This document shows positions 23,301-32,700 of a stretch of DNA of 64,000 nucleotides, one piece after another. How positions within the stretch are numbered: the stretch's first letter is position 1; every line of letters starts with the position of its first letter. A model generated the notes under the pieces. It had not been told where the DNA came from. It saw nothing but the letters and a program-made list of their open reading frames with translations, and made no database searches. The stretch is from Branchiostoma lanceolatum (lineage: Eukaryota; Chordata; Leptocardii; Amphioxiformes; Branchiostomatidae): assembly GCF_035083965.1 (NCBI RefSeq), contig NC_089724.1, positions 30,464,435 to 30,528,434 of the forward strand, in the 5' to 3' direction. The translations under genes and the position numbers were made by a program.

Positions 23301-24096
23301 GTAACCTAAATGTCTGTATGGCTATGGCTATGAGCTTTCATCATATCTCGGTATTTGTAGTCTGAAAATAAGACATAAAAAACTAATTTGACACTTTTAA
23401 ACCTTCTCCCTGCTGCCCAACCCTGTAACCAATAGAAAGTTGGAACCCAAATAGCTACTTCAATTTTCTATACACAATGACCGTTGACGTAGTACGTTTT
23501 CAAACCTCACCTGTCCTGTAGGGCTTCCCGGCAGAGTTTGCGATGTACCTGAACTATTGCCGAGGGCTGCGGTTTGAGGAGGCGCCAGACTACATGTACC
23601 TGCGCCAGCTGTTCCGGATCCTGTTCCGCACGCTCAACCACCAGTATGACTACACGTTCGACTGGACCATGCTGAAACAGAAGGCGGCCGCACAGGCAGG
23701 GAGTGCAGGGCAGGCCCCCATCGCACCCACACCCACCAAACACACCGAGAGCAAGACCAAAAGTAAAGGTACATGGAAGAACTATATACTGTGATTGCCT
23801 AGCCTTTAAGTTTGCACCCACCAAACACACTTGAGAGCAAGACCAAGAGTAAAGGTACATGGAAGAACTAAATACTGTAAATGCCCTAAAATTTGTAGGT
23901 TAGGGAGTACTAGTAAATGGAGTGCTCACGATAGTTTTGAGTTCACGTGTGAAACAACAGGGTAGGCGGGCGGAAGACAGAACAAGCCTTTCTGGTTGCA
24001 GTGAAGAGGTCTGTGAACATTAAACCACTGCTTCTTGAACAATAGTATGTTGTAACTTTGGAATTTTTCTTATCACCCTTGCCTACAGGACGCTGA
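5389..24096 (+). CDS. CSNK1A1: Casein kinase I alpha (complete, 9 coding exons)
   Basis: Coding exons: 5389-5514, 5643-5749, 13618-13744, 14520-14618, 18636-18775, 19119-19197, 22034-22108, 23522-23768 and 24089-24096. All have GT-AG borders and consistent phases, giving about 335 aa (human 337). The start ATG opens [20 protein letters not shown], which aligns with the family N-terminus. Kinase landmarks are the glycine loop [10 protein letters not shown] (24-33), ATP-binding Lys47 in VAVKLES, catalytic HRDIKPDN (Asp137), DFG (Asp158), and the CK1 signature KKYRD followed by HIPYRE. The C-lobe reads [22 protein letters not shown]1 alpha is a constitutively active Ser/Thr kinase; in animals it primes beta-catenin in the destruction complex and acts in Hedgehog, circadian and other pathways. 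The last exon adds only GR and a stop. If intron 8 is retained the protein ends GTWKNYIL instead (stop 23792-23794). The final exon join is the least certain part. Confidence 0.95.
8708..8916 (+). mobile_element. ACTGTAAATGC-type MITE copy
   Basis: About 200 bp beginning TGTGAATGCCTTTAAGTTCG and ending AACATTTACAGTA, so the ends are inverted relative to each other. Internal landmarks are AATTTAATTTC, TAGGGAGAAAATGG, GTGGTTTTTAGTTCACGGT and CGGTGGT. The same landmarks recur at 9141-9336 (inverted), 11165-11500, 12163-12315, 23876-24045, 41514-41580 and 44220-44310. Non-autonomous; the transposase family is not identified. Confidence 0.55.
9141..9336 (-). mobile_element. ACTGTAAATGC-type MITE copy, inverted
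   Basis: Begins TACTGTAAATGCAATG and ends AATGCATTACTGT. Reading the minus strand gives TTTCGTGGTAGGGAGAAAAT, matching the 8708 copy. The 8708 and 9141 copies lie about 225 bp apart in opposite orientation within intron 2 of CSNK1A1. Confidence 0.55.
9768..9880 (+). mobile_element. SINE body fragment
   Basis: TCCCGTATTTGAGGAGAGCT, ACACGTTAAAGATCCCACC and GGGGTCCATCCGTG resemble the 3' half of the SINE body seen at 33890-34315. Only about 110 bp remain. Confidence 0.45.
11165..11500 (-). mobile_element. Two adjacent ACTGTAAATGC-type MITE copies
   Basis: Two successive blocks (about 11165-11335 and 11336-11500) each carry GTTTTCNTGGTA, a run of AC(T/A)TAAAAC and an AAAACCAC(C/T) motif, with ACTGTAAATAC between them. 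Both look like diverged copies of the family at 8708, in the minus orientation. The boundaries are approximate. Confidence 0.45.
12163..12315 (-). mobile_element. ACTGTAAATGC-type MITE copy, 5' part decayed
   Basis: CACAGTTTTCGTGGTAACC, CCATGAACTTAAGACCACCG, TTTTGTCTGCCCTTAACCAG and GAGCTAAAAACCACCGCTAA followed by CTCCATTTTCTGCC match the family at 8708 in reverse orientation. Confidence 0.5.
14205..14363. mobile_element. TAGCC-type MITE, 159 bp, with 9-bp target duplication
   Basis: The ends TAGCCTCCTTC and GAAGGAGGCTA are inverted repeats; the palindrome continues inward through TTCTTGGAGTGGC and GCCACTCCAAGAA. Flanks are AGGCATTTC (14196-14204) and AGGTATTTC (14364-14372), a 9-bp duplication with one change. 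The interior is rich in homopolymers (T, C and A runs). It lies in CSNK1A1 intron 3, 156 bp before exon 4. Similar ends and 8-9 bp duplications occur at 29999-30080 and 35318-35423. Confidence 0.75.
15807..16271 (+). mobile_element. hAT-like non-autonomous element
   Basis: The left end CAGGGCTCGAAATAC and the right end GTGAGTTTCAAGCTCAG form imperfect terminal inverted repeats typical in look of hAT elements. Interior blocks GAGCTGTGCACCTACG, GGGTGCACCAGTGCAGCTAG and GTGCACCTATTCCCAAAA match the copy at 583-966. No transposase frame is seen. An 8-bp target duplication was not convincing. Confidence 0.5.
16341..17517. mobile_element. Foldback DNA element, 1177 bp, TA target site
   Basis: The left end AAGCTATGGTCACACTAAAC is the inverted counterpart of the right end GTTTAGTGTGACCGGGGCTT, each flanked by TA (16339-16340 and 17518-17519). 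The inverted symmetry continues through nearly the whole element: AAATCGCAGGTAAATCGC against GCGATTTACCTGCGATTT, TGATGGTTTCAGTTTCCC against GGGTAACTGAAACCATCA, and GACCTCAGTCCTATCCTGTC against GACAGGATAGGACTGAGGT. The left arm is about 600 bp, the right about 460 bp, and the central loop about 105 bp. The left arm carries extra CGTACG-rich sequence near its outer end. An open frame at 16716-17057 lies inside and resembles no transposase that I recognise. Confidence 0.85.
19198..22033. other. CSNK1A1 intron 6 (2.8 kb)
   Basis: Contains a short MITE (19609-19819). The rest is AT-rich. An open frame at 20798-21166 gives an unrecognised 122-residue peptide with no start context or family motif. 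No other exon is evident. Confidence 0.5.
19609..19819. mobile_element. Short MITE, 211 bp, TA target site
   Basis: The ends AAGCGGGTATCTTACTGACT and AGTCAGTGAGATACCTGCTT are inverted repeats, each bordered by TA (19607-19608 and 19820-19821). Its outermost AAGC...GCTT plus TA matches the end of the large foldback at 16341-17517, though the rest of the arms differ. A related single end, CTAAAGCGAGTATCTCACTA, is visible near 22321 without a clear partner. Confidence 0.75.
22206..22250 (+). pseudogene. Partial duplicate of CSNK1A1 exon 7 3' end
   Basis: The bases ending at 22250 encode [12 protein letters not shown] and are followed by GTGGGT, echoing exon 7, which ends [12 protein letters not shown] followed by GTAGGT 142 bp upstream. 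Over about 43 bases including the donor I count roughly 32 matches. The upstream two thirds of exon 7 ([12 protein letters not shown]) are absent. It may be a decayed alternative exon or an exon-end duplication. A short exon using an AG at 22215-22216 would need testing. Confidence 0.5.
23813..23890 (+). repeat. Tandem duplicate of CSNK1A1 exon 8 end and splice donor
   Basis: The sequence from GCACCCACCAAACACAC through GAGCAAGACCAAGAGTAAAG, then GTACATGGAAGAACT, repeats the end of exon 8 and its donor. The original lies about 83 bp upstream (about 23731-23800). The duplicate keeps the AAAG|GTACAT donor. Use of this second donor would include the in-frame stop at 23792-23794, so it would yield the GTWKNYIL C-terminus with a longer spliced 3' UTR. 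Confidence 0.8.
23876..24045 (+). mobile_element. ACTGTAAATGC-type MITE, partial
   Basis: Begins TACTGTAAATGCCCTAAAAT and continues with a decayed GGAGTGCTC, GTTTTGAGTTCACGTG, GGCGGAAGACAGAACAAGCC and a CAGTGAAGAGGTCTGTGAAC stretch, matching the 8708 family in the plus orientation. It lies in CSNK1A1 intron 8 just before the last short exon. Confidence 0.5.
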
Positions 24097-24540
24097 GGTG
24101 AAATTCAGTGGAGGAGTGAGGAAAGCACATGATTCCTGATGTGAAGATGGTTGTGTCGACTAGGGGGAGGTGTAGACTTGGTCTCCCCAATGTGTGCAGG
24201 AGTAGTAGAGACATTATTGCAGTGTTCCATGAAAAAACAAACCTATTTGGTCAGGGGACAGACGAAGGAAAACACGAGAGGACACCGTGGCTACACAAGA
24301 ATACTTAAAAACACTGTTGTTATAAACTCTTGACTTGTATAAATGGAAACCTACTTACCAACATGCGAAACTAAGTGCGACCCTCGGGCGGCGATACGCC
24401 ACGTTTGCTTTGACGGACAGAGGTGCTTAATAAGTAGACAACTGTAAATATGTATAAGCCTTGTTATTTTTCTGATACTACTGTCAACAAAGTATGTATA
24501 TGTTTTAAACCCCCAGGGAGGAAGGTGTTGGGAATACCTT

Positions 24541-24546
24541 AATAAA
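24541..24546 (+). terminator. Candidate CSNK1A1 polyadenylation signal
   Basis: Canonical AATAAA about 450 bp after the CSNK1A1 stop, in AT-rich 3' UTR-like sequence. It is a candidate only; cleavage sites need transcript 3' ends. Confidence 0.4.
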
Positions 24547-25219
24547 CAAATAAGAGAAAATGGTACCAGGCGACCACGTCTGTCCGTCCCAGCCAAACCT
24601 GTCGCCGATCGCCGCCTGGTTAGGTTCTCAACTTTGCATATATGATAATTAAGGACGTTTTGTTGCCTCATGTATTGCTGTATGTGATTGTGTACATGTT
24701 GTCTGTTGTTAGTCTCATGTTGTACAGTGTGGCTGTACAATAAGCACTAGTTGTGAAATTTAAATCCAATCCTTGTAGATGTATTTTTGAGACAGCTCTT
24801 CAGTAAATGAAAGCAGAAAAAGCCATTTCATCCACTGTTCTTATACATGCACTGAATAATAGCAAGTCCACACGACTAGGTCTGCACGGGAAAGTTTCTA
24901 TCTAGTACCAGATGCTTTCAGTTGAAAATCATGCAGCCAAAGTTGTAAGGTAGATAACCTTTTCTTGGGAAAGGGAATTATCTAGACTGTCCTTTTGTAC
25001 TACATGGTAATAGGGTAAACTAGTGGTAAAAGTTGGTACACTTTTAGGAGTAACTTAAGAACAAGAACTGTGGTTCCCTTTTCCCCATGCCTTTCATTCT
25101 CCATGTAGATCTTCCCTTTTTTTCATTTGTGAATCTTGCAGTGATACATAAATTAAAATGTATAAAATTTTCAATGTGTCTTGCTCTGTTGTTTTGTGAT
25201 AAGTCCATGATATTTCTAG

Positions 25220-25455
25220 GGATGTCCCTATAGCTCCTGGTTACAATTAGTTGCTAATTAGGAGACCCCGGTTCAATCCAGGGGCAGGACATTGGTTTTG
25301 GCTCTCTTTCTGTAGGGACATAAAATGGTCCCGTATTCAAGGAGTGCATTTGCATCGAGTACATTTCAGGGCTAGGAACCCCTCACTGTAAAAATATACC
25401 CTGCTACAGAAACAACAATAAAGCCTGTGTGTCACTTGGCACTACAGGGGTCTGA
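25220..25455 (+). mobile_element. tRNA-derived SINE-like repeat
   Basis: A head GGGATGTCCCTATAGCTCCT followed by GGTTAC resembles a Pol III A box, and CCCCGGTTCAATCCAGGGG resembles a tRNA T-arm/B box. The downstream body has GTAGGGACATAAAATGGTCC, CCGTATTCAAGGAGTGCAT and GGAACCCCTCACTG. It differs from the other SINE heads in this window. Confidence 0.55.
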
Positions 25456-26700
25456 ATTGAATGTTACAACAACTTTTGTGCTGAATACAAAAAAAAGAAT
25501 TAAAGCCAGATTGATATTTCTGTCGTAATATGCTAGTGATAGCCTGTCTCATGTCACATGACAGAGCCTGGTTGAATCGACTGTCTCAAAAGCCCCACAA
25601 GACTAAGTGTTTTTGCCGTGTGTAAATGTTAAATATTTCATCAAAAGTGCTCATTAGCCCTCCCTGGCTCTTCATAACCTCCCAAAAGTATGGTGTACAC
25701 ATGATCACCAAATTGTATGTAAATATTAGTCACTCCTATAATTTTGGTATTGTTATGGTGTAATTAAGACTTCATTGTTGTAACTTTATTGGCCTAAACT
25801 CTGATTCCTGTAATACATAAAGGCATTAAACAAAAATTTAAACAAAAAGGGTGTCTTCTTAATATTAAAAGTCTGCTAAGACTTCTGTTGTCAATGGCAA
25901 CCGCATCAACGTCAAAATGACATCATAGACTAACTTCACATGTAAAGCTAGCCTTTGGCATTGGCAATCTTGAATTTTTTTGAAAATTCCTTCTTTTTTT
26001 TTAACCTCCGTTCTTACTGCCGCTCCACACCTACCAAAAATCATGAAGATCCATCTACAGTTACTAAAGTTATACTCTTGACATACATACAGACCCAGCC
26101 CAACCATGGCGTAACTGAAAACATAACCTTCTCGGCGAAGGAAATAAACTTGTTTAATATTATATTGTAGAATTGTTGCCAACGAAATTCACGAAGTTTC
26201 ACACGTCGTTGGGCAGTTATACGACAGGAAAGTTGACTTGCAGTAAATGACTTGTAAGTAAATTATTGAAGTCCAGACACCGATTTACCATTACTGTATT
26301 ACCTTAAGAATGTAACATATAAAAGTAACAGTCTTAAGCTAGAGATAAACATGGAGCAAAAAGTTCGAGAAATTCTGTATTTAATGAATATCAACCCAGT
26401 GATGTGAGGAAGTCGGTATATAATAACAAGATAATAAAAGCATCTTACCAATGAACTATATTTAATATATTTGGGTCAATAGAAAGGAGTGTGTTGCAAT
26501 GTGCTGCAATTTTGTTGCAAACTGCAGCAGCAGTCTTTCTTCCAGTATAACGTTACATGTATATCATGATTTTGGGTGGCAGTCTAGTTATTGCAGGTAG
26601 CAGAAAAAAAAGGACCCAGAGTACGAAGTGACTAAGTTTTAAAACTACCAAAACTTGTATTTAAACAGACATAAAATACATTCAATTGGCTGTGATTGTT

Positions 26701-29700
26701 CTAATATTTGTTCTTCCGACCTCTTTTTTTTCTAGTTTTGTTGTTTGCATGGCCATCGCTATCTGAGAAATGCCCCTTGACTTGAGTTCCTGACTGTCTC
26801 TCCCATTCTTTCCGCAGCTTATCAAGCATGCTTTGGGTGATGACTCCCTCCTGTACAAGTTTATCACTCAAGCGATGTTTACTTCCCACTTCTTCGCTCT
26901 CGGAGTCACTCTGCCATGTTTTGGGGACACTTGTTGCTCCATGCTTGGCAGGTGAAACTTTTACTTCCTCCACCATTTCGTCAAACTTAGGCAGCCCCGA
27001 CATGCGTCCCTTTGGCCTCCTACGCGGAATCTCGTCTTCACTGACAGACGTGCCGCTAGACGTATGAGATTCGCTCTGTCGGATGAGTCGGGTGATTCTG
27101 TACACGGACTCCTGGATGAGAAGGTCCAGCTCACGCTGAATCATCCGGATGAGTCCCCCATCAGGAAACATGTCCATGAAACGGTAACTAGGAAAGAGAC
27201 AGAAGGTGTTACCATTGTGGGAATGTTTATCACTAGTACTGTACCTTCTTTTTCCTGACAGATACTATTAGCAAAATAAATTTGGGACTCAGACAAGTGC
27301 CTGGGGTTCTTTGCTAGTTTCTGTAGCTTTTGCTATGATTCTGTTTCCCTCATATTGGTGGTGATTTCTTTCATTTTTGTCTCTAGTCTAAAAAGAGAAA
27401 ATGAAAGAAACCATGGTCACTACATGTACTAGGGAAACTAGACTGTAGACAAGGCCGCACCCCCCCCCCCAAATTAAGCTCTACTTGGTGACTTGCCACT
27501 CCCCCTAAACTCTAGCATTTTCGAGAAACTAGCATTAAGGATAATCTCAGCTCAGCCTCTCACCCCCATGTCGGAAAGAATGCATATTTTACGTGGAAGT
27601 TCCATTATTTCTTCTAGTATTAACTGTAGTATTATGTTAGCTGTTCAGGACTATGTCATAGCAACTAAACGCTTTTAGTTAGATGTGTTCTTTTGCTTGT
27701 CAGACTCACGTCAACTAGTTCTTCCCTGTCATTCATGTTTTAGTGTGTTGGCAAACATCTTATTTTCCATACTGTACAAGTGGCAGCTATAATATAAGTT
27801 GTGCACAACTTGAGTAGGCCGCCACTTTGTCTTTGTTCATGTATTTGATTCTTCTTTGAATAAAAAAGAAAAAGAAAAGAAAGAATGACTGTGCAAGTTA
27901 CCTGAGCCAAAGGTAAACATCCAGGACGTCGTGTATGGACTCCAGGTACATCAGCTCCCGAATGGTCCTGGGCATGGCAACAGGCCAACCAATCAGGCGA
28001 CACACCCAGTCAAATGTGATGGGCTCCCCACGGCTAAACTGACGGGCAAACTGGAGACACACAAATGTAGCATGATGAGCTCGAGAAGTATCCACTATTG
28101 TCCACTGGGGACATGTACATTGAACATGTAGGAAATTATCACTAGTGGGGTCGTGTGGCGCAACGGCAGAGCATTCGGCTCAGAACCAAGAGGTCCCGAG
28201 TTCGAACCCTGTCACGTCACCGATCTTGCAGCCTTGGGAAAGGCACTTTACACGACTTTCCTCACTCCACCCAGGTGTATATATACCTGACTTTGGTTGG
28301 GGAAGGTCGTATTGAGGTCACCTGGTGGCGCCGAATGGCAGCCACCCAGACCCTTGCGACAATTCCACATAATGCAAGTGTGGATAAGATATGTATATGT
28401 ATTATGTGAAACCTGTAAACTCTGCATCAATTCAGCGCTAGAAAGGCTGCCATTGCGGGTAATTTCTGACCAGTAAAAACCATTCTTATTTAGCACAGCA
28501 TGGTATCTCTTTTCTGCTACTGCATTGGTTTTGTTAATTGTTACTAATAGTATGCATGCATATGTAAGGTTGTATTCACCCTTTTCCTAAAGAATTCTTA
28601 GTCACATCACAATGTATTCTCAACCCTAAAGCTGCCAGGCCCAGGTAAATCCTGGATACAGAAACATGCCAAGAGTGCAGCACCCGGTTATAACCAGGAT
28701 AGGATGTTCACTGGAGAGAAACAGCATTGCGTGGGTGTAGGGAGCGAAACCCAGAAGTTAGGGGAGCTATGGTCACTGGCTGTTTCGTGAGGGACTGGGC
28801 TGAGCTCTGGCAGTTTAAGGGCTCTTTCACACGAAATATTGTTTTCAAGTTCGTTTTTGCTGTTCATCCATATTTACTGAAAATAAAAGGAAAGTATGTG
28901 TTTCAACAGGCTCCTAGTGCTTACCAAACAACCTCTGATTCCATAGACAGTTTTTGCTTAGTTTGTGAAGGCTGACATTGCCAATACTGGACAAGTTGGC
29001 CACAATGACCATTAATTAATAGGCCTTAAAAGTTTTGTTGTACAGTAGAGGGCTCAAAATGGGAATACGATTATAGCACCAACTAAAATCCTTAAATGTC
29101 CTTCTTTTCCTTGAAAATTGTGGTCTAATCTGGAGACTTTTGGGGTTAGAAGGAACGTACAACAGGTAGGGTCTAAGCCTTCCCATTTTGATTAAAATTT
29201 GTTCAGTTCACTACTTTAGTTGTTCGGTCATGCGGATGGATACATCAGAAATCTGGGGTCAAAAGGTAGGGTTTCTTTACTACCGTAGGCGTTTCTTGGA
29301 GTTTGAGCTAAACAACACTGTTTTCTTTCCATCTTAAAGTTTGTAAACTTGTCGGAGATGAATTTTTAAGATTGAAATTTGGGTATAACTAAGTACTTAA
29401 ATGAAGAGCGTATTTTAACAAGCTTTCCTATGGGCAGTCCTAACTCTGGTGTCAGCCCTGTACTTGGTAGTACATGTAAGACTATAATTCTAGCACCATC
29501 TGTGGCCCATTGTCTAATGTTGTGTACCTTGAGGAAGGATGTGCAGAGGAAAGGCTGTTTCTTGTTGATCGGGGCGCAGCAGAAGACATAGCGGGCTCGC
29601 AGGTTCAGGGGGATGTGCTGGATCATGTCTGCCAGGAACTTGAAGTCTTCTATGTTGCACACAAAATATCGAGAGTCCACCTGTGCTAGGTTGATGAAAA

Positions 29701-32700
29701 TGTCCTAGGGATGCAAAAGGAAGAAGGAGGTGTGATGTCAAACAATAAAGAATCATTTTGTCTTTGAAAAGCTAATGAAAATCCATTCAACCCTTCTGAC
29801 TGTAACTAAAACGCCCCTGCAGGTCCAAGGGAAGCAGGTTAAGGGCCCAAATGTGTGTATTACAAACTTCTTCCCGAGCACAACATAATCTACCGACCAA
29901 AAATCCTGACCAAAACTTGTTCAGAACTTGAGACAGAAAAAACTGGCAGTCCTGCTGCAGTACCTATACTGTACATGATTGTGTACATGTAGGAAAGCTA
30001 GCCTGGGTGCCATCCTAAAATATATTTTTAGGGTAGCGACTGTCGGAGCCCCCGGTAGAAATAGGATGGCACCCAGGCTATAGGAAAGCCACTTGGGAGC
30101 AAGACCTAATACCACAATACACACATACATACATGTACACACTCATGTAGTATATTATGTACATCTATATGTTCATATATTATATACATGTACCATATTT
30201 TATCACAACCCAGGGTGCGAAATACTTTTTTGAGCCAGGTTGCCCATGTTGCAACCTAGGGCAAATGCTAGGTTGCACATCCAAATTTCAGGTTGCTCCA
30301 GCAACATTCACCGATTTCTTCAAATTAAGCTTGTATGTAGCGTATAATACTACTAATATTTCAAAATACAAATTAGATAGTATTGTGTTCCCATTGACCT
30401 AACAACATCTTGTTTAGCCGAGGGCAGTGTGTTTTCGTCTTTTTCAGCTAAAATTCCACGATCTATGAAGGGTTTTGGATGGTTTAAAACAAAAAAGTGT
30501 TGATTTCTTTATTTCAATTGAAGATTTACAGAATTTTATGAGAGTGACACTGTGTTTTTGTGAGCTTCCAGGGCTCCGATTGAGATCTTTGGCTCAAAAT
30601 ATAAGGTTGCACACTGCGCTACCTGGGTTTGGAATTAACTTGCACCAACCGAAATCTTGTTGCACTGTGCAACGTGCAACCAAGTATTTGGCACCCCGCA
30701 ACCCATTCATAATTTCAGGAGTTATGCTGCTAAACCACAAAGATACATTCAAATACTACTAGTAATAAAAAACATATAAACCTTGTCAACAAACTTAAGG
30801 CAATTTATTAGTCTCCTCACAACACAACACTTATAAAATAAGCTCTGTCCACGGGTTGAAATGTGCTGCAACTTTGCAACTACCGGGTATAATTATAGAA
30901 AATGTTTGATTTAGAACAACCAACATGCAAGAGTCACAGTGGTAAGCTTCCCTGCTTTTCTCCATTACAATAGAATGAGAAGAAAGTACACAACCATTGA
31001 TACGGATACAAACAAAAGTCGGAAGGTTGCACTCACAATAAGGTTGGACATGCTGGCATCAGGTAGTTGGTACGCAAACATCTCCACCTGCTCAGCAGTT
31101 GGATGTAGTCCAGCAGCCTGAGAGAGAGAGTTGACATGTCATTCTTGAGTCTTGAGAAGTTCAGTCATAAGCTGACCTGTTTTATAAGGGGGTTTTATTA
31201 GGGGTACCTCAGAGTTTTTTTGGAAATTTCATTAAAAAACACACAAAGAACTATGCAAAAACGTATGCATCTTAAAGGTACACTAAGCAATGTGTGAAAG
31301 CGTCTGTTTTTCATATTCAAGATGCATAAATATCCATATAGTGCTGAATACACTTTTTGTAAGATTCATACATTTTTGCATAGTGCTACATGTGTATTCA
31401 TATTAAGATTGTACAGATTTTATAAAATTTCTAGAATTTGGCAGCTTTTTACTACTAGATGTGTGAAAATGACTCAAAAGATTTGTACAGGATGGTCAAT
31501 AGATGTAACTTTAGTAACAGAATCTACAGTAACTATTCCAGAAAATTTTTTTTAAATCCAATGTCGCTGCTGCATTGTGAACCTAGCTGCAGTGTGAAGA
31601 ATGCAACACGTAGCTGCAGTGTGAAGTACAACCTGTAATATAAGTATTGCCCTGAGAAAAATGACTAACAGGAAAGTGACAGATGGTCACCAAAATGTAG
31701 GCTGTTGTAACTCCAGACCTTCAATTGCTTGGAAGCAAAGAACTTATATTGTTACTCAGTCATTCAGCAGCCTGATGAAATTATCTACGAATGTAAAGGA
31801 ATCTCGAGTTTCCATGTACCTCGATAGGCTCTACTGGGTGTTTGATGATGTCATGTAGAGTCTGCAGGTCCTCCTTGTGCATGGTGGTGACCTCCCCGTC
31901 CTGGAAGTGCGTTCCAAACCTGCCGGCCCGCCCGCCGATCTGCAGCGCCTGAGACGTACTCAGGTTGTCCATTTCCTTCTCACCTTTCTCATTCAGGGTG
32001 GGTTTGATCAAAGAGTTGAAAATGACTCGTTTGATACTCCTAAAGGAAAGGGAAACACAAACTGTAAGGGAGATGACTTGTTTGATAGTCCTAAAGAAAA
32101 GGGAAACACAATGGGACATGATTGTGTTAAATTACTTATCAACATTTTAGGACAAGGAAACCTCACAATAAGGATCATGTGTCTAAGAATACATAAGGTA
32201 CCAGTCTTGGTTCTACATGAACAAAGAGTCATAGCATACCATTCTCCTTACAGAGCCTCGCCCGCAGCCTCAACAATATACCTTGGGAGGCCCTGCTCAA
32301 CAGGGCTGAGGTTTCACTGTTGTGGGTGTAGCCTTTACTATGCCCATGACACGCCCACACATTTTAAAATGGAAACCTCAGCCCAGTTTAGCCAAGCCTC
32401 CCCAAGGTATATTGTGTAGGCTGCAGACGAGGCTCTGTGTTGGAGAATGACCACCACAAGGACTGTGATAAACTGTGCTGAAAGATGAGAGAGTTGCAGA
32501 ACTCACAAGTTGATGCCCATGCCGATCGCATCTGTGGCCACCAGAATCTTGCAGGGGTCCTCTGGGTCGTTGAACTTTTTGGCCTGAGCTAGTTTAGTTC
32601 CCGGAGGAAGGCTGCCATATATAACTGCACACTCCTGGAACCATAGCAACATGGAGACATTCAGATGATAACAAACATATAATTTATGATACAACATTTA

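Larger units (their letters stand above)
24097..26700. other. CSNK1A1 3' UTR and convergent intergenic region
   Basis: CSNK1A1 (+) and SUPV3L1 (-) end facing each other with 2.6 kb between stop codons. AATAAA at 24541-24546 is the best plus-strand poly(A) signal candidate. A second AATAAA at 25417-25422 lies inside a SINE-like repeat. On the minus strand only weak ATTAAA-type signals are seen downstream of the SUPV3L1 stop. No additional gene is recognised. Confidence 0.55.

Noticed and set aside
31877-32419. 180-residue plus-strand open frame
   Set aside because: It is the antisense shadow of SUPV3L1 exon 10 plus intron and part of a palindromic MITE.
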